This document shows positions 13,690 through 15,806 of a stretch of DNA of 15,806 nt, piece after piece. The notes beneath the pieces are model-generated. The model had not been told where the DNA came from. It saw only the letters and a list, made by a program, of their open reading frames with translations, and did no database searches. The DNA lies in assembly GCA_045648445.1 (NCBI GenBank), contig JAZRNY010000026.1, forward strand, positions 1 to 15,806, read 5' to 3'. Origin of the DNA: SIG607 sp045648445 (GTDB taxonomy: Bacteria; Bacillota; Clostridia; Oscillospirales; Acutalibacteraceae). Numbering within the stretch: the first letter of the stretch is position 1; the number at the start of each line of letters is the position of its first letter. The translations under genes were made by a program, and so were the position numbers.

Positions 13690-15264
13690 ATGAAACAATT
13701 AACTGAACTTAAATTTGAGGAATTAACCCTTGACCAAAAACTTGGTATGGTACACGCCGCAATGATAAACGGTAACGCTAAAGAGGAAGAAATCGAGTAC
13801 GTTTTTGAAAGAATCAAGAACCGTGCTCTCGGCGCTATATGGATTCAGTACGGTCTGAAGGACTGGCAAGAATTCTTAAAAAGAGTTCACGAAACTGCCG
13901 ATTATCCTATTCTTATAATCACCGATTGCGAAAACGGAATTGACGAATATCAGGTTGGACGTCATAATCCTATTGCTTGTACTGGGGATGAAAAATACGC
14001 TTACGCCTTCGGAAAAGCAGTAGGCTTTACCGCTAAAAATTACGGTTATAACGTTGTTTGTAATCCTGTTTTGGATATTGATAATAACGGTTTTGTAAGA
14101 TGCTTCGGTAAGGATAAAAACGTTATTGCAAAAATGGGCTCTGCAGAGGCTCGCGGTATGCACGATGCAGGCGTTTTGACCGTTGGTAAGCACTATCCCA
14201 GCGGAAGAAATGAAATGAATATAGATGCTCATATGGCAGAAAGCGTTTCGAGTCAGACAAGAGAACAACTTCTTGACGACAGCCTTTTTGCTTATGTTGA
14301 AATGATGAAAGCGGGGCTCCTCGACGGTGTTATGACCTCTCATCAGAAGTTTTCAAATATTGATGATAAATATCCTGCAAGTCTTTCTAAAAAGGTTATT
14401 GACGTAATAAGAGATGAGGGCTTTAACGGATTTTGTATTACCGATGCTCTCGGTATGATGGGTATTCGCGCCAAATTTGGCGATGCTGAAAGCAAGGGAT
14501 TGGCTATTGCCGCAGGTAACGATTTAGCACTTACATATACCAATAAACCCCGTTTCGATCAGGAAGCGATTAATACTGCTTACGAAAACGGAGTTATCAG
14601 TGATGAACAACTTAATGAATGTGTAAAGCGTATTCTTTTGGCTCAGCATAAGGTGATGGTTTTAGACGAAAACAGATGCAAAGAACTTACTGATGAAGAA
14701 ATTGCGCTTTGTAAAGATATTCCCAAGGTTTCTGTTTACGCTCAGGCAGACGAGGGACTCACTCCCGCTATTTCAAGGGACGGCAAACACCTTTTTGCAG
14801 TTATGGTAAGAAACGAAATGGAACTCGGAAAGGTTGAGGTTGATACCTTTAGTAATGGTTGGCTTTTCCCTGATAAAATCACTAAAAAAATAACGGAACT
14901 TTTCCCGAATTCTAAGGTGAGACTTTTCCACGAGTTCCCAACACAACACCATAATCAAGGTATTTTCCAGGATTCCGTTACTCACGACGACGTAATATTC
15001 TTAACCTTCTCAGAGTCGCTGGCTTATGCAGGAAAAGAAGCTTTAACCTCTAGAGTTGTAAGCCTTATTGAATGTTTGCAGTTTACAAACAGAGTTTCTG
15101 CTCTTCTTCACTTTGGTAACCCTTGTATTTTGGGTGATTTACCACACATTCCAAGAGTGATTTTAGGCGGTCTTAATAACGAAAGTGTTAACGCTTCTCT
15201 CGAAATACTTGCAGGTGAAAGAAAAGCAACGGGTGTAACTACCTTTGATATCAAATTAAATTAA
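13690..15264 (+). CDS. GH3 beta-N-acetylhexosaminidase-like enzyme
   Basis: Cytoplasmic glycoside hydrolase family 3 protein of 524 residues, NagZ-like in style. The TIM barrel spans about residues 10-330: PILIITDCENG (strand 3), VVCNPVLDIDNN, GKHYPSGRNEMNIDAHM with K167-H168 and the D179-x-H181 pair that in NagZ enzymes forms the acid/base dyad, GVMTSHQKF, and FCITDALGM with candidate nucleophile D252. The usual KHFPGHGD sequence is replaced by KHYPSGRNE, which may change substrate contacts. The last 190 residues form a second alpha/beta domain. No signal peptide is present, so it may act on imported muropeptides, chitobiose-like or other N-acetylhexosamine sugars. GAGAAGGTG (13676-13684) supports the ATG. 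It appears monocistronic; the terminator is far downstream, beyond the inverted-repeat element. Confidence 0.88.
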   Translation: MKQLTELKFEELTLDQKLGMVHAAMINGNAKEEEIEYVFERIKNRALGAIWIQYGLKDWQEFLKRVHETADYPILIITDCENGIDEYQVGRHNPIACTGDEKYAYAFGKAVGFTAKNYGYNVVCNPVLDIDNNGFVRCFGKDKNVIAKMGSAEARGMHDAGVLTVGKHYPSGRNEMNIDAHMAESVSSQTREQLLDDSLFAYVEMMKAGLLDGVMTSHQKFSNIDDKYPASLSKKVIDVIRDEGFNGFCITDALGMMGIRAKFGDAESKGLAIAAGNDLALTYTNKPRFDQEAINTAYENGVISDEQLNECVKRILLAQHKVMVLDENRCKELTDEEIALCKDIPKVSVYAQADEGLTPAISRDGKHLFAVMVRNEMELGKVEVDTFSNGWLFPDKITKKITELFPNSKVRLFHEFPTQHHNQGIFQDSVTHDDVIFLTFSESLAYAGKEALTSRVVSLIECLQFTNRVSALLHFGNPCILGDLPHIPRVILGGLNNESVNASLEILAGERKATGVTTFDIKLN

Positions 15265-15284
15265 GTGGGTACCTTTAGTGAGGT

Positions 15285-15308
15285 TAAGCAAACACGAATA
15301 ATCCGAAC
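15285..15308 (+). repeat. Left terminal inverted repeat
   Basis: 24 bp beginning TAAGCAAACACG, the exact reverse complement of 15536-15559. Confidence 0.95.
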
Positions 15309-15535
15309 TTGATTTTAAAGGCTCAATTTTCGTCTTTGCATTGTTAAAATACTCGTTAATCCGTCAGGATTAACTGCGTTTTGCGCCTCGCACAGCCAAA
15401 AATTCAACTCTTTAAAATTCTGCGACCTAAAACGGACAGAATTTCGAGTGATTTTTGGTGCGGAAGAATCCGTCAGGCTAACGCCTACGGGTGATGACAA
15501 ACCGAAAAGTGCCGAAAGAATGCCGTTTTAGGCAG

Positions 15536-15559
15536 GTTCGGATTATTCGTGTTTGCTTA
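15536..15559 (-). repeat. Right terminal inverted repeat
   Basis: 24 bp ending CGTGTTTGCTTA, the exact reverse complement of 15285-15308. Confidence 0.95.
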
Positions 15560-15605
15560 TTCCCGCCGATATTTACAGAAAGTTCTATAACCCTTTACTA
15601 AAATT

Positions 15606-15641
15606 AAACTCCTGCTGTGTTTTGAACGGCAGGAGTTTTTT
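15606..15641 (+). terminator. Terminator downstream of the inverted-repeat element
   Basis: A perfect 10-bp stem, AAACTCCTGC (15606-15615) with 15629-15638, is followed by a T-run to 15641. It is about 340 nt after the GH3 stop, but only about 65 nt after it if the element is removed, so it was probably the GH3 terminator before the insertion. Confidence 0.85.
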
Positions 15642-15806
15642 ACTAAGCTTTTTAAAAATATTTCCGTTTCGGGAGTTGTTCTTAGGGACAAATAGGTTTT
15701 TCAGATAAATTTGTACGCTTTCTTGTTTTGAAAACTTGTAAGACACAAAGTATTACTGCGTTTTCGCAACTTCAAAATCGAAACAAATTTATTCTTACAA
15801 AACTGC
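15642..15806. other. AT-rich window end without a supported gene
   Basis: No ORF with a ribosome binding site is seen. ATAAATTTGT (15705-15714) and ACAAATTTAT (15783-15792) form a 10-bp inverted repeat, and TTGTAAGA (15736-15743) pairs with TCTTACAA (15793-15800). It could be the start of another structured element cut by the window edge. Confidence 0.4.

Larger units (their letters stand above)
15285..15559. mobile_element. MITE-like non-coding element with 24-bp terminal inverted repeats
   Basis: The ends are perfect 24-bp inverted repeats (15285-15308 and 15536-15559; outer arm TAAGCAAACACGAATAAT). Each end carries TA at its outer edge (15285-15286, 15558-15559), as expected for an IS630/Tc1-mariner type TA target duplication. 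The 227-bp interior codes for nothing convincing but is highly structured: GTTAATCC/GGATTAAC hairpin (15355-15374), a long imperfect stem (15389-15462), a bulged CCGT-AGGC/GCCT-ACGG hairpin (15470-15490) and a 10-bp pair CCTAAAACGG (15426-15435) with CCGTTTTAGG (15523-15532). AATCCGTCAGG occurs twice (15358-15368, 15467-15477). No transposase is present, so mobility would need one supplied elsewhere. A structured RNA is the alternative. It separates the GH3 gene from its probable terminator. Confidence 0.65.

Noticed and set aside
13876..14343. 155-residue minus-strand ORF opposite the GH3 gene
   Set aside because: It is antisense to conserved GH3 motifs and has no recognisable domain or ribosome binding site.
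15315..15500. 61-residue minus-strand ORF inside the inverted-repeat element
   Set aside because: It lies entirely in the structured interior, has no ribosome binding site, and its composition reflects the palindromes; it is more likely non-coding.
15535..15545. GGTTCGGATT resembling a tRNA T-arm
   Set aside because: It is part of the terminal inverted repeat; no acceptor, D or anticodon stems can be formed around it.
15285..15559. CRISPR array
   Set aside because: There are only two inverted copies of the arm and two direct copies of an 11-mer, with no regular repeat-spacer pattern and no cas genes.
15640..15760. Short minus-strand open frame near the right edge with a GTG start
   Set aside because: It reads through the 15606-15641 terminator, has no ribosome binding site, and resembles no family.

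Overview
This window looks like chromosomal DNA from a low-GC, strictly anaerobic Bacillota (Clostridia), probably an uncultured gut or rumen lineage. The evidence is the AT-rich intergenic DNA, strong GGAGG-type ribosome binding sites, sigma-A style promoters, short perfect-stem terminators, and gene content: an FprA flavo-diiron protein with rubredoxin, a PadR/HAAS/DUF4097 cassette, cytoplasmic glycosidases and a radical SAM/SPASM enzyme. No phage, plasmid, CRISPR, rRNA or tRNA gene is visible. Taxonomy is inferred from protein style only.

Layout. 1-126: a run of four hairpins. 172-1502: fprA and rubredoxin, an electron chain that reduces O2 or NO. 1691-2431: a small secreted protein that joins part of a surface-type module to the C-terminal part of an SGNH esterase. 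2481-2780 (minus): a Dabb-domain protein, convergent with the previous gene across a bidirectional terminator. 2968-5190: a CofE-like ligase followed by a GMP synthase with no glutaminase domain. 5363-7138: a GH42-like glycosidase. 7277-9329: an SCP2-like protein coupled to a class III aminotransferase. 9539-11560 (minus): a three-gene operon of radical SAM/SPASM enzyme, YczE-like membrane protein and GNAT acetyltransferase. 11682-13559: PadR regulator, HAAS (DUF1700) membrane protein and DUF4097 solenoid protein, with overlapping reading frames, divergent from the radical SAM operon. 13690-15264: a GH3 beta-N-acetylhexosaminidase-like enzyme. 15285-15559: a non-coding element of about 275 bp with 24-bp perfect terminal inverted repeats and TA at both ends, lying between the GH3 gene and its probable terminator.

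How the parts work together. Most units are independent housekeeping or accessory operons with their own promoter and terminator. FprA and rubredoxin protect the anaerobic enzymes from oxygen or nitric oxide. The two glycosidases have no signal peptide and would act on imported oligosaccharides. The PadR cassette is a self-contained envelope-response type module. The least explained parts are the terminal-repeat element, the gapped SGNH protein, the CofE-like/GuaA pairing, the SCP2-like/aminotransferase pair and the radical SAM operon.
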